51,115 bases of DNA from Clostridiales bacterium (GTDB taxonomy: Bacteria; Bacillota; Clostridia; Oscillospirales; Oscillospiraceae): the NCBI GenBank assembly GCA_004556345.1, contig SFHQ01000011.1, forward strand, positions 1 through 51,115, in the 5' to 3' direction. Position 1 is the stretch's first letter, and the number at the start of each line of letters is the position of its first letter. The notes beneath the pieces are model-generated. The model was given only the letters and a program-made list of their open reading frames with translations. It was not told the DNA's origin and did no database searches. Positions 1 to 6,895 of the stretch are shown one piece after another. A program made the translations under genes and the position numbers.

Positions 1-89
1 CGTTCCTCGGTAATGATGACCTCGTTTGTTATGAGATGCTCATTCACACATCTATATTTCTCTCTATCAAGGTAACCAATGACTTTCAC
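1..89 (-). CDS. PBECR-like nuclease-fold protein, N-terminal fragment
   Basis: Partial gene running off the left edge. Read on the minus strand from a GTG at 89 it gives about 30 residues, starting MKVIGYLDREKYRCVN and continuing with NEVIITEER. This pattern (KVIG.LDRE.Y.CV, then T.EVIIT.ER) is what I remember of the N-terminus of small PBECR-type (phage Barnase-EndoU-ColicinE5/RelE-like) proteins, common in Firmicute prophages and sometimes solitary. A Shine-Dalgarno-like AGAGGA at 102-97 lies 7 nt upstream of the GTG; a GTG at 95 is an alternative start. The catalytic part lies outside the window, so activity cannot be judged. Family assignment rests on recognition of a short N-terminus only. 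Confidence 0.5.
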   Translation of the reverse strand, partial: MKVIGYLDREKYRCVNEHLITNEVIITEE

Positions 90-181
90 GCGCACATCCT
101 CTGCTTTCCTGAATTAAAACGATTATAGCATCTCATCGTTTTTACGTCAAATAGATAGATCAATACCTTGCTGTTCTGTCC

Positions 182-210
182 TTGCGCTTTTCTTCCACCT
201 ATGGTATCAT
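182..210 (+). promoter_or_regulatory. sigma-A promoter for the radical SAM gene
   Basis: TTGCGC at 182-187, 17-nt spacer, TATCAT at 205-210, followed by a strong AGGAGG (241-246) before the GTG start at 255. The 90-254 interval is AT-rich compared with the genes and otherwise shows no feature. Confidence 0.55.
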
Positions 211-254
211 ACCTCCAAAACATACGATTCTAGTAATAAAAGGAGGACCTCACC

Positions 255-1379
255 GTGCCAACGACGAAACCTTATGGCGGCTTCGAGCTGGGTCCCATCC
301 GGCCCCCCAGCGAGGCGTATAGTTTATTGCTGCGCATCAACCGGGGGTGCGGGTGGAACAAATGTCGGTTCTGCGGCTTTTACCGGGACGTGCCGTTCAG
401 CATTCGGACGGCGGAGGACGTGAAGAAGGACATCGACCTGGTGAAATACTGGGTGGACGTGTTCCAGCAGAAGGCGGTGCCGCGCAACCCCAGCTCGGAC
501 GCGGATTACGAGGCCTGCTCCATGGCCTATCATTGGATCCAGAGCGGGATGCGCTCCGTCTTTTTCCAGGACGGGAACAGCCTGCTGATGAATCCCGACG
601 AGCTGACGGACGTGCTGGAATATCTCAACGCGACCTTTCCGCAGATCCAGCGCATCACGACCTACGCCCGGTCGGACACGATCAACCGCCTCAAGCCGGA
701 GCGGCTGGAGCGCTATGCCCAGCTGAAGCTCAACCGCTTCCACATCGGCTTGGAGACGGGGAATGATGATATTTTAAAGCTCATGCGGAAGGGCGTGACC
801 AAGGCCGACCAGATCAAGGCGGGCATCAAGGCCATGGCTGCGGGCATTGAGATCAACGAGTTTTACATGCCCAACATGGGCGGGCGGGAGTACGCCAGGC
901 AGAGCGCCCTGGACACCGCCGACGTGATGAACCAGGTCAACCCGAACTTTATCCGCATCCGGTCCATGGCCCTGGCGGAAAACCTGGAGATGTACGAGGA
1001 TTATGAGAAGGGGCTGCTGACCCGCCCCAATGATATTGAGACGATCCAGGAGATCCGGCTCTTTATCGAGAATCTGCACGGCATCACCAGCGTGGTGGAC
1101 AGCGACCACATCTTAAATATCTTACTGGAGCTGAAGGGCAAGCTGCCGGAGGACAAGGACAAGATGCTGGGCCTCATCGACTACTTCTTAGACCTGCCCC
1201 AGGAGCAGCAGGATATATTCCGGTTGGGCCGTCGCCTGGGCCTCATGGGAGAGCTGCGGGACCTGCATAATTCGGTCTTAGTGGACAAGGTCAAGCGGAC
1301 GATGGAGCAGTCCCAGGTGGACCACTCGAATCTCGACGCCGTCTGCGACCGGCTGATGATCCGGGCCATTCCTATTTGA
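255..1379 (+). CDS. radical SAM protein
   Basis: A 374-residue protein with an N-terminal cysteine cluster C32-x4-C37-x2-C40 (CGWNKCRFC), expected to bind the SAM-reducing 4Fe-4S cluster. The spacing is Cx4Cx2C rather than the textbook Cx3Cx2C, but the context RGC.WN.C.FCGFY is one I know from uncharacterised radical SAM proteins. Downstream, IGLETGNDDILKLMRKG resembles the SAM-binding strand of B12-independent radical SAM TIM barrels. No second Fe-S cluster is obvious in the C-terminal half, which is charged and helical. GTG start chosen because AGGAGG lies 8 nt upstream. It has its own promoter and is not visibly coupled to the ribosomal operon behind it. The reaction is unknown. Confidence 0.85.
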   Translation: MPTTKPYGGFELGPIRPPSEAYSLLLRINRGCGWNKCRFCGFYRDVPFSIRTAEDVKKDIDLVKYWVDVFQQKAVPRNPSSDADYEACSMAYHWIQSGMRSVFFQDGNSLLMNPDELTDVLEYLNATFPQIQRITTYARSDTINRLKPERLERYAQLKLNRFHIGLETGNDDILKLMRKGVTKADQIKAGIKAMAAGIEINEFYMPNMGGREYARQSALDTADVMNQVNPNFIRIRSMALAENLEMYEDYEKGLLTRPNDIETIQEIRLFIENLHGITSVVDSDHILNILLELKGKLPEDKDKMLGLIDYFLDLPQEQQDIFRLGRRLGLMGELRDLHNSVLVDKVKRTMEQSQVDHSNLDAVCDRLMIRAIPI

Positions 1380-1413
1380 TTAGGATGGGAACGAAAAATA
1401 TTGTGAAAAATGC

Positions 1414-1443
1414 TTGACACGGCGGGATCGGCCGTGCTATACT
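1414..1443 (+). promoter_or_regulatory. sigma-A promoter of the rpmG-secE-nusG operon
   Basis: TTGACA at 1414-1419, 18-nt spacer, TATACT at 1438-1443. It precedes a leader of roughly 240 nt that ends in a terminator-like hairpin before rpmG. Confidence 0.8.
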
Positions 1444-1449
1444 CGAAAC

Positions 1450-1657
1450 ACCTATGAAAAGGGCTTATTTTTTGTGCGCGGAATACGGTATCCAAACGCA
1501 AAACCCTGGACCGTATCGGACATAGGGAGGCAGACCGAGGCCGATCCACACCGTGTTTCTTTTCCCCTGCCCAGGAGCAGGTGGAGTTTTGGAAGATTCG
1601 CCGGGATCGGAGTCGCCTGTGGAACGGGCAAAGGCCGATCGCCGGCGTTTGTTTTTT
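1450..1657 (+). promoter_or_regulatory. rpmG leader with terminator/antiterminator (attenuator)
   Basis: The untranslated leader contains: an ATACGGT/ACCGTAT hairpin (1483-1489 with 1510-1516); a CCTGC/GCAGG hairpin (1566-1570 with 1577-1581); and an intrinsic terminator whose 5' arm CGCCGGGATCGG (1599-1610) pairs with CCGATC-G-CCGGCG (1635-1647), followed by TTTGTTTTTT (1648-1657). An upstream CCGATCC (1541-1547) is exactly complementary to GGATCGG (1604-1610) in the terminator 5' arm, so it could form a mutually exclusive antiterminator. This is the architecture of ribosomal-protein autoregulatory or attenuation leaders. The ligand is not evident, and I do not recognise the leader as a named family. 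Confidence 0.65.
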
Positions 1658-1692
1658 CCCAGGGCCGAACACTGTAAAGGAGGTGCCGCAAC

Positions 1693-1857
1693 ATGGCAAA
1701 AGCCGGTGCACGGGTGAAGATCACCCTGAGATGCAATGAGTGCAAGCAGCGCAACTACAACACCACAAAGAACAAGAAGAATACTCCCGACCGCTTAGAG
1801 ATGAACAAGTACTGCCCCTTCTGCAGAAAGCACACCGTTCATAGCGAGACGAAGTGA
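1693..1857 (+). CDS. rpmG: 50S ribosomal protein L33
   Basis: A 54-residue protein starting MAKAGARVKITLRC, with two CxxC pairs (C14/C17 and C41/C44) that make a zinc ribbon. This is therefore the zinc-binding (C+) form of L33, a component of the large subunit near the E site. AGGAGGTG lies 5-6 nt upstream of the ATG. It is the first gene of the L33-SecE-NusG-L11-L1 unit, the usual order in Firmicutes. Length is normal for the family. It is short enough to be missed by length-filtered gene callers. Confidence 0.95.
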   Translation: MAKAGARVKITLRCNECKQRNYNTTKNKKNTPDRLEMNKYCPFCRKHTVHSETK

Positions 1858-1898
1858 TGATGGCCCACATTCCCTGTAAGAAAGAAGGGTGGAACTGA

Positions 1899-2225
1899 AT
1901 GTCTGAAAAAGAAAAGATGAGCCAGAACGGGACCGAGGAAACCGGTAAGGAGACCAAGCCCGCCAAGGCCGAGAAGACCAAGGCAGACAAACCCAAGGCC
2001 AAATCCGACAAGGAGAAAAAGCCCGGCTTTTTCAAGCGCCTGGGCCGCTTCTTCCGGGAGCTGAAGGCGGAGCTGAAAAAGGTCGCCTGGCCCACCCGCG
2101 CCGACACCATGAAGAAGACCGGCGTGGTCATCCTCTGCGTCATCGTCGTGGGCGTTATCGTCTGGATCTTCGATGGCATTGCCAGCGGCGTGGTCAACGC
2201 GCTCCTCGCCCTCTTCGGCGGCTAA
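1899..2225 (+). CDS. secE: preprotein translocase subunit SecE
   Basis: SecE is the small clamp subunit of the SecYEG channel in the cytoplasmic membrane. The 108-residue protein has a Lys/Glu/Ala-rich disordered extension (residues 1-42), the conserved amphipathic helix with FFRELKAELKKVAWPTR (51-67), and one transmembrane helix (about 74-92). Firmicute SecE proteins are usually near 60-75 residues, so the first 40 residues are an unusually long charged extension. It sits 41 nt after rpmG and 19 nt before nusG, as in most bacteria. Confidence 0.95.
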   Translation: MSEKEKMSQNGTEETGKETKPAKAEKTKADKPKAKSDKEKKPGFFKRLGRFFRELKAELKKVAWPTRADTMKKTGVVILCVIVVGVIVWIFDGIASGVVNALLALFGG

Positions 2226-2244
2226 CTGCGAAAGGTGAATGAAT

Positions 2245-2763
2245 ATGGCTGAGGAAGCAAGATGGTATGTGGCTCACACCTACTCAGGTTATGAAAACAC
2301 CGTAAAGGCCACGATTGAAAAGGCTGTGGAAAACCGCAACATGGGCGATCTGATCCTGGAGGTCAACATCCCCATGGAGACCGTGACGGAAGTCACCGAC
2401 AACGGCCCCAAGACCGTAGAGCGGAAGGTCTTCCCCGGCTATGTATTGGTCAAAATGGTCATGACTGACGAGACCTGGCACCTGGTCCGCAACGTGCGGG
2501 GCGTGACGGGCTTCGTCGGTTCGGGCAACAAGCCCATTCCCCTCACCGAGGCGGAGATCGCCTCCCTGGGCGTGGAGAAAAAGGAAGTTGTCGTCAACTA
2601 TGCAGTCGGCGACAACGTCCGCATCACCGACGGCGCACTGGAGTCTTTCCTGGGCGTCGTGGAAGAGATCGACCTGGAACGGCAGAAGGTCCGGGTCATC
2701 GTGTCCATGTTCGGCCGGGAGACCCCGGTGGAGCTGGACCTGGATCAAATCGAATCCATCTGA
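2245..2763 (+). CDS. nusG: transcription termination/antitermination factor NusG
   Basis: NusG binds RNA polymerase and modulates pausing, Rho-dependent termination and transcription-translation coupling. The N-terminal NGN domain begins EARWYVAHTYSGYE, followed by VFPGYVLVKM and a C-terminal KOW motif around VGDNVRITDGALESF. Start chosen at the ATG at 2245 because AAAGGTG (2231-2237) is 7 nt upstream; the ATG at 2239 is only 1 nt from that site and would add two residues. Length of 172 residues is typical. It is co-transcribed with secE and followed by rplK after a 93-nt spacer with a GGAGCGG/CCGCTCC hairpin. Confidence 0.96.
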   Translation: MAEEARWYVAHTYSGYENTVKATIEKAVENRNMGDLILEVNIPMETVTEVTDNGPKTVERKVFPGYVLVKMVMTDETWHLVRNVRGVTGFVGSGNKPIPLTEAEIASLGVEKKEVVVNYAVGDNVRITDGALESFLGVVEEIDLERQKVRVIVSMFGRETPVELDLDQIESI

Positions 2764-2856
2764 CCCCGCGCGTTTTTGGAGAAAAACGGTTCGCGGGCGT
2801 GGGAGGAGCGGTGCGCCGCTCCGTCCAACCACATTTTCATAATGGAGGTGCTCTAA

Positions 2857-3282
2857 GTGGCACAGAAAGTAACTGGATACGTTAAACTGCAAATCCCCGC
2901 CGGCAAAGCAACCCCGGCCCCCCCTGTTGGCCCTGCTCTGGGTCAGCACGGCGTCAACATCGCTGCCTTCACCAAGGAATTCAACGAGCGCACCAAGAAC
3001 GACGCTGGCCTGATCATCCCCGTGGTCATCACCGTCTATGCTGACCGCTCCTTCACCTTCATCACCAAGACTCCTCCTGCTGCCGTCCTCATCAAGAAGG
3101 CCTGCAACATCGAGAAGGCTTCCGGTGTGCCCAACAAGGAGAAGGTTGCCACCATCAGCAAGGAAGACGTGCAGAAGATCGCCGAGACCAAGATGCGCGA
3201 TCTGAACGCCGCCAGCATCGAGGCTGCCATGAGCATGATCGCTGGTACCGCCCGCTCCATGGGCATTGTCGTTGGCGAGTAA
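2857..3282 (+). CDS. rplK: 50S ribosomal protein L11
   Basis: L11 forms the GTPase-associated centre with 23S rRNA and L10/L12 and is needed for RelA-type stringent signalling. The N-terminal domain shows the conserved PAGKATPAPPVGPALGQHG and NIAAFTKEFNERT, and the C-terminal rRNA-binding domain ends GTARSMGIVV. GTG start with GGAGGTG 6-7 nt upstream. Length of 141 residues is exactly typical. Paired with rplA 18 nt downstream, the classical L11 operon. Confidence 0.97.
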   Translation: MAQKVTGYVKLQIPAGKATPAPPVGPALGQHGVNIAAFTKEFNERTKNDAGLIIPVVITVYADRSFTFITKTPPAAVLIKKACNIEKASGVPNKEKVATISKEDVQKIAETKMRDLNAASIEAAMSMIAGTARSMGIVVGE

Positions 3283-3300
3283 GGCAGGAGGGTAAGAGAT

Positions 3301-3993
3301 ATGTTTAGAGGAAAAAAGTATCAGGACAGCGCAAAGCAGATCGACAAGGCTACTCTGTATGATGCAGCCGAGGCTATGGATCTGATCGTCAAGACTGCCC
3401 CTGCCAAGTTCGACGAGACCGTTGAGCTGCACGTCAAGCTGGGCGTTGACTCCCGTCACGCCGACCAGCAGGTCCGCGGCGCCATCGTCCTGCCCCACGG
3501 CACCGGTAAGGTGCCCCGCGTGCTGGTCTTCGCCAAGGGCGACAAGGCCGACGCTGCCAAAGAAGCCGGCGCCGATTACGTCGGTGAGGCCGATCTGGCG
3601 CAGAAGATCCAGCAGGAGAACTGGTTCGACTTCGACGTCGTCATCGCTTCCCCCGACATGATGAGCGTCGTGGGCCGTCTGGGTAAGGTCCTGGGCCCCA
3701 AGGGCCTCATGCCCTCCCCCAAGGCCGGCACCGTGACCCCCAACGTCGCCGGTGCTGTCCAGGAAGCCAAGGCTGGTAAGGTCGAGTATCGTCTGGACAA
3801 GACCAACATCATCCACTGCCCCATCGGCAAGGTCTCCTTCGGCGCTGAGAAGCTGGGCGAGAACTTCACCACCCTGATGGGCGCTATCATCAAGGCCAAG
3901 CCCGCCGCTGCCAAGGGCACCTATGTCAAGAGCTGCGTGGTGGCTTCCACCATGGGCCCCGGCATCAAAGTCAACGCCGCCAAGCTGGGCTAA
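3301..3993 (+). CDS. rplA: 50S ribosomal protein L1
   Basis: L1 builds the mobile L1 stalk at the E site, and in many bacteria it represses its own L11-L1 mRNA. The protein has 230 residues with the conserved VGRLGKVLGPKGLMPSPKAG loop and GTVTPNV, and ends MGPGIKVN. AGGAGG at 3286-3291 precedes the ATG. It is followed by a hairpin and a new promoter for rplJ rather than simple read-through. Confidence 0.97.
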   Translation: MFRGKKYQDSAKQIDKATLYDAAEAMDLIVKTAPAKFDETVELHVKLGVDSRHADQQVRGAIVLPHGTGKVPRVLVFAKGDKADAAKEAGADYVGEADLAQKIQQENWFDFDVVIASPDMMSVVGRLGKVLGPKGLMPSPKAGTVTPNVAGAVQEAKAGKVEYRLDKTNIIHCPIGKVSFGAEKLGENFTTLMGAIIKAKPAAAKGTYVKSCVVASTMGPGIKVNAAKLG

Positions 3994-4040
3994 GTTCCCC
4001 TTGATCTGAGCTGAGATCACACAAAATTTTATCAGAAAAT

Positions 4041-4082
4041 CTGGGAAAGGTGCTTGACAGCGCCTTTCCCAGATGATAAAAT
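4041..4082 (+). promoter_or_regulatory. rplJ promoter with its -35 box in the loop of a 13-bp hairpin
   Basis: TTGACA (4054-4059), 17-nt spacer, TAAAAT (4077-4082). The -35 hexamer is exactly the six-base loop between CTGGGAAAGGTGC (4041-4053) and GCGCCTTTCCCAG (4060-4072), which pair over 13 bp with one G-T. The hairpin may end or pause transcripts from rplA; no U-run follows it. Confidence 0.7.
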
Positions 4083-4088
4083 ATCACA

Positions 4089-4206
4089 GCGTTCCAAAGA
4101 CAGCAGGTGCAAAAGGAAATCCTGCCGAGGATGCAGTTCATTAGATTTCTGATCTATGATTGCCTCACGTTCTCGTGTCTGTCTTGCGGACCGGGAGCGT
4201 TTTTTT
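4089..4206 (+). promoter_or_regulatory. L10 leader (ribosomal protein L10 autoregulatory RNA)
   Basis: The leader carries the hallmark segments of the Firmicute L10 leader: AAAGACAGCAGGTGC (4096-4110) and AATCCTGCCGAGG (4118-4130), which pair through GCAGG/CCTGC. It ends in an intrinsic terminator formed by ACGTTCTCG (4167-4175) and CGGGAGCGT (4192-4200) plus a run of T (4201-4206). Known mechanism for this family: the L10(L12)4 complex binds the leader and favours termination, matching rplJ-rplL expression to ribosome demand. Confidence 0.85.
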
Positions 4207-4245
4207 CTTTGGTTCACATTCTAGTTTTGGAGGTGAAACAATCGT

Positions 4246-4785
4246 ATGCCTAACGCAAAGATCCTCAGTGAGAAGCAGGCCATCGTCGCCGATCTGACTG
4301 AGAAGTTTCAGAACGCTGCTGCCGGCGTCATCGTGGATTACCGCGGCATCACCGTGGCCGAGGACACCGAGCTGCGTGCGCAGATGCGTGCCAACGGCGT
4401 GGAGTACTTCGTCGTGAAGAACACCCTGGCCCGTTTCGCCGCAAAGAACGTCGGCCTGGACGCCCTGTGCGACGTGCTGGAGGGCACCACGTCCATCGCC
4501 GTCTGTGAGGGCGACCCCGTGGCCGCTGCCAAGGTCGTGGCCGAGTTCTCCAAGAAGCTGGCTGCCCAGGAGAAGTTCATCATCAAGTCCGGTTTCGTGG
4601 ACGGTAAGGTCATCTCTCCCGCAGAGGTGCAGGCCCTGGCCGAGCTGCCCAGCAGAGAGGTCCTGGTCGCCACCGTTCTGGGCACCCTTATTGCCCCCAT
4701 CCGTGGCCTGGCTACCGTTCTGGACGCCAACATCTCCGGCCTGGCCCGCGTGATGCAGGCCATCGCCGACCAGAAGGGCGCGTAA
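4246..4785 (+). CDS. rplJ: 50S ribosomal protein L10
   Basis: L10 anchors the L7/L12 dimers to the ribosome and is the sensor protein of the upstream L10 leader. The 179-residue protein begins MPNAKILSEKQAIVADL, has the conserved GVIVDYRGITV and a C-terminal helix (about 145-179) that binds L7/L12. TTTTGGAGGTG lies 8-9 nt before the ATG. It has its own promoter and leader, so it can be expressed independently of rplK-rplA. Confidence 0.96.
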   Translation: MPNAKILSEKQAIVADLTEKFQNAAAGVIVDYRGITVAEDTELRAQMRANGVEYFVVKNTLARFAAKNVGLDALCDVLEGTTSIAVCEGDPVAAAKVVAEFSKKLAAQEKFIIKSGFVDGKVISPAEVQALAELPSREVLVATVLGTLIAPIRGLATVLDANISGLARVMQAIADQKGA

Positions 4786-4867
4786 GATCCCCTCTGCTCC
4801 CGGTACGGCAACGTACCACTGACCCATCAAACATTCTGATCTACTATATTATTGGAGGTACACTACT

Positions 4868-5245
4868 ATGGCAAGCGAGAAGATCACTGCTCTGATCGAA
4901 GAAGTTAAGGCCCTGACCGTTCTGGAGCTGTCCGAGCTGGTTCACGCCCTGGAAGACGAGTTCGGCGTTTCCGCCGCTGCTCCCGTTGCTGTTGCTGCCG
5001 CTGCTGCTCCCGCTGCTGAGGCTGCTGCTGAGAAGACCGAGTTCGACGTCGTGCTGGCAAGCTTCGGCGACGAGAAGATTAAGGTCATCAAGGCTGTCCG
5101 TGAGATCACCGGCCTGGGCCTGGCTGACGCTAAGGCTGTCGTCGAGGCTGCTCCTAAGGCCATCAAGGAAGGCGTTTCCAAGGACGAGGCTGAGGAGCTG
5201 AAGAAGAAGCTGGAAGAGGTCGGCGCAAAGGTCGAGCTGAAGTAA
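4868..5245 (+). CDS. rplL: 50S ribosomal protein L7/L12
   Basis: L7/L12 is the multimeric stalk protein that recruits translation GTPases. Residues 1-35 form the dimerisation domain, about 38-57 an Ala/Pro-rich flexible hinge, and 58-125 the C-terminal domain with KIKVIKAVREITGLGLADAK, the factor-binding helix. Length 125 is typical. Unlike in most bacteria, it is the last gene of the cluster: a strong terminator follows within 35 nt and the next gene is on the other strand, not rpoB. Confidence 0.97.
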   Translation: MASEKITALIEEVKALTVLELSELVHALEDEFGVSAAAPVAVAAAAAPAAEAAAEKTEFDVVLASFGDEKIKVIKAVREITGLGLADAKAVVEAAPKAIKEGVSKDEAEELKKKLEEVGAKVELK

Positions 5246-5275
5246 TTTTACCCCAGCTGATTTTGTCTGAACACG

Positions 5276-5308
5276 AAACCCCCGCTGCAACACGCAGCGG
5301 GGGTTTTT
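5276..5308 (+). terminator. intrinsic terminator after rplL
   Basis: ACCCCCGCTGC (from 5278) pairs with GCAGCGGGGG (5294-5303), followed by TTTTT. Near-perfect GC-rich stem; it would end the rplJL transcript before any rpoB. Confidence 0.9.
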
Positions 5309-5334
5309 GTCGTCTTACGGCGGAGAACTTGGTT

Positions 5335-6690
5335 TTATTGCAGGGCGGAAAAATCCGGGGCGTAGATCAGGTCATCCGGCAGCTGGGGGTGTTCCAGAAA
5401 CATCATCAGGTAGATGGGGTAGTAGGTGATCTTGCCGTTGACACTGACGTTGCCGTTGTGGAACACATAGGCTTCGGGGATGGCGTAGGCGGGGTTCTCC
5501 AGGAGATTGTTCAGGGCGGCGTGCTTTGTGTAGTCCTTTCCGGATTTGATCTCCAGGGGCAGGACCTGGCCGGTCCGCTCCACGAGGAAGTCCACCTCAC
5601 CCTGCTTTTTGCTGTTGAAGTAGTAGAGGTCAAAGCCGTGGGCCTTCAGCTCTTGGGCGGCGGCGTTTTCGTAGACGGAGCCAAAGTTGATGTCCTGCTC
5701 CCGGTTCAAAATTTTCAGCTGGATGCCGTCCATGTACATGGCAGAGAGCAGGCCCACATCCGAGAGGAAGAGCTTGAACAGATTGGCCGTCTTTGTCAGC
5801 AGCAGGGGAGAGACGGGGTCCTTGACGCTGTACGTCGGCAGGGCTACCCCGGCGTCCTTCAGCCAGAGGAAGCTGTTGCGGAAGCGGTCGAACTTAAAGT
5901 TGTCGTGCAGGTCTTTCAGGATGAAACGCTTGTTTTTCGCGTTCAGTTCGCTGGGGATGAGGTCGAAAATATCCTCCAGATAGAGCTTATTCTCCGGGTC
6001 ATACTTGGCGATGTCCCGTTTATATAAGGTAAGGATGGACTGCTGCTCCCGCACGACCTCCCGGATATTTTTCGTCTCCAAATAGCGCTGGACGGCGGCG
6101 GGCATCCCGCCGACGATGAGGTAGAGGCGGAACAGCTCCATCATCTTCTCGTGGATGACCGGGTCCACGGGTGTTTTGGTCTCGAAGGACTCCCGCAGGG
6201 CGTCCAGCACACGAGGCGCGACGCCGTTGGCCTGGGCAAATTCGGCCAGGTCCAGGGGGTACATCTCCAGCACGTCCATGTAGCCCACGGGGACGGAACG
6301 GATGTCTTTCAAGTCGACGCCCAGCAGGGAGCCGCTGAGGATGTAGCGGTAGCTGCCCTCCTCCACCAGGAACTTGATGGCGGTGACGATCTCCTTACAC
6401 TCCTGCACCTCATCCAGAAAAATAAGCGTCTGGCCGGGGATCAATTCTTCCTCTGCCAGGGCGGACAAGCGGAGCAGGAGAGCATCGCTGTCCTCCGCCC
6501 CCTCGAACAGGGAACGGGCCTGCTTGCTTTCAATGAAGTTGATGCGGACGAAGGACGAAAACGCCTGCCGCCCCAGGGCTTCGATGATGTAGGTCTTGCC
6601 CACCTGCCTGGCCCCGGTGACGAGCAGGGCTTTTTTCTCCTGGGACTGGAAAAAACGCCGGAGTTCGGCTTCGATGTTTCGGACGATCAT
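5335..6690 (-). CDS. AAA ATPase with C-terminal DUF4143 domain
   Basis: A 451-residue protein. Walker A GARQVGKT is at residues 26-33 and Walker B LIFLDEVQE near 90-98, typical of the AAA_14 P-loop family. The C-terminal half is DUF4143, with GEVDFLVE and LEIKSGK, the core of a PD-(D/E)xK-like fold. These genes are abundant, often in multiple copies, in gut Clostridia and Bacteroidetes. Their function is not established; roles in defence or DNA metabolism have been suggested. Start ATG with AAGGGGG upstream. The gene is single, convergent to rplL, and its promoter lies within three phased direct repeats (6728-6809), suggesting a dedicated or self-acting regulator. Confidence 0.88.
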   Translation of the reverse strand: MIVRNIEAELRRFFQSQEKKALLVTGARQVGKTYIIEALGRQAFSSFVRINFIESKQARSLFEGAEDSDALLLRLSALAEEELIPGQTLIFLDEVQECKEIVTAIKFLVEEGSYRYILSGSLLGVDLKDIRSVPVGYMDVLEMYPLDLAEFAQANGVAPRVLDALRESFETKTPVDPVIHEKMMELFRLYLIVGGMPAAVQRYLETKNIREVVREQQSILTLYKRDIAKYDPENKLYLEDIFDLIPSELNAKNKRFILKDLHDNFKFDRFRNSFLWLKDAGVALPTYSVKDPVSPLLLTKTANLFKLFLSDVGLLSAMYMDGIQLKILNREQDINFGSVYENAAAQELKAHGFDLYYFNSKKQGEVDFLVERTGQVLPLEIKSGKDYTKHAALNNLLENPAYAIPEAYVFHNGNVSVNGKITYYPIYLMMFLEHPQLPDDLIYAPDFSALQ

Positions 6691-6714
6691 GGTCGTTTCC
6701 CCCTTTTGAAAGGT

Positions 6715-6743
6715 AGTATAGCATAGCTTGTCCGTTTTTCCAA
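6715..6743 (-). promoter_or_regulatory. promoter of the AAA/DUF4143 gene, overlapping a direct repeat
   Basis: On the minus strand, TTGGAA (6743-6738), 17-nt spacer, TATACT (6720-6715). The -35 hexamer is the first six bases of the promoter-proximal copy of the repeat TTGGAAAAACGGACAA, so a protein bound there would block RNA polymerase. Confidence 0.7.
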
Positions 6744-6809
6744 GGGTTTTACCCCCTGTTTTGTCCGTTTTTCCAACGGAAAATGGGGGTGTTTTGTCCG
6801 CTTTTCCAA
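6728..6809. repeat. three 16-bp direct repeats at exact 33-bp spacing
   Basis: TTGTCCGTTTTTCCAA at 6728-6743 and 6761-6776, and TTGTCCGCTTTTCCAA at 6794-6809 (one mismatch). Start-to-start distance is 33 bp in both intervals, about three helical turns, so all copies face the same side of the DNA. They lie between the divergent AAA/DUF4143 gene and ruvX and look like a cooperative operator. Confidence 0.85.
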
Positions 6810-6825
6810 GAGGGCGGTCTCTGCC

Positions 6826-6855
6826 TTGACAAACCGGATGCGGTCAGGGTATCAT
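6826..6855 (+). promoter_or_regulatory. sigma-A promoter of ruvX-udp-DUF1847
   Basis: TTGACA (6826-6831), 18-nt spacer, TATCAT (6850-6855). It starts 17 bp beyond the distal copy of the 33-bp-spaced repeats. Confidence 0.7.
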
Positions 6856-6895
6856 GACATAATATGATCAAAAACAGAAGCAGGAGGTGACGGCT

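Noticed and set aside
1858..1898. tRNA gene between rpmG and secE
   Set aside because: Some bacteria have tRNA-Trp here, but the gap is 41 nt and holds only a ribosome binding site. No tRNA gene was recognised in the window.
2284..4020. 578-codon open frame on the minus strand across nusG-rplK-rplA
   Set aside because: It is the antisense shadow of three well-identified genes; the translation is Gly/Asp/His/Leu-rich low-complexity sequence typical of GC-rich shadow frames.
6728..6809. CRISPR array
   Set aside because: Only three short repeats, spacers of 17 bp, no cas genes; the overlap with a promoter fits an operator better.
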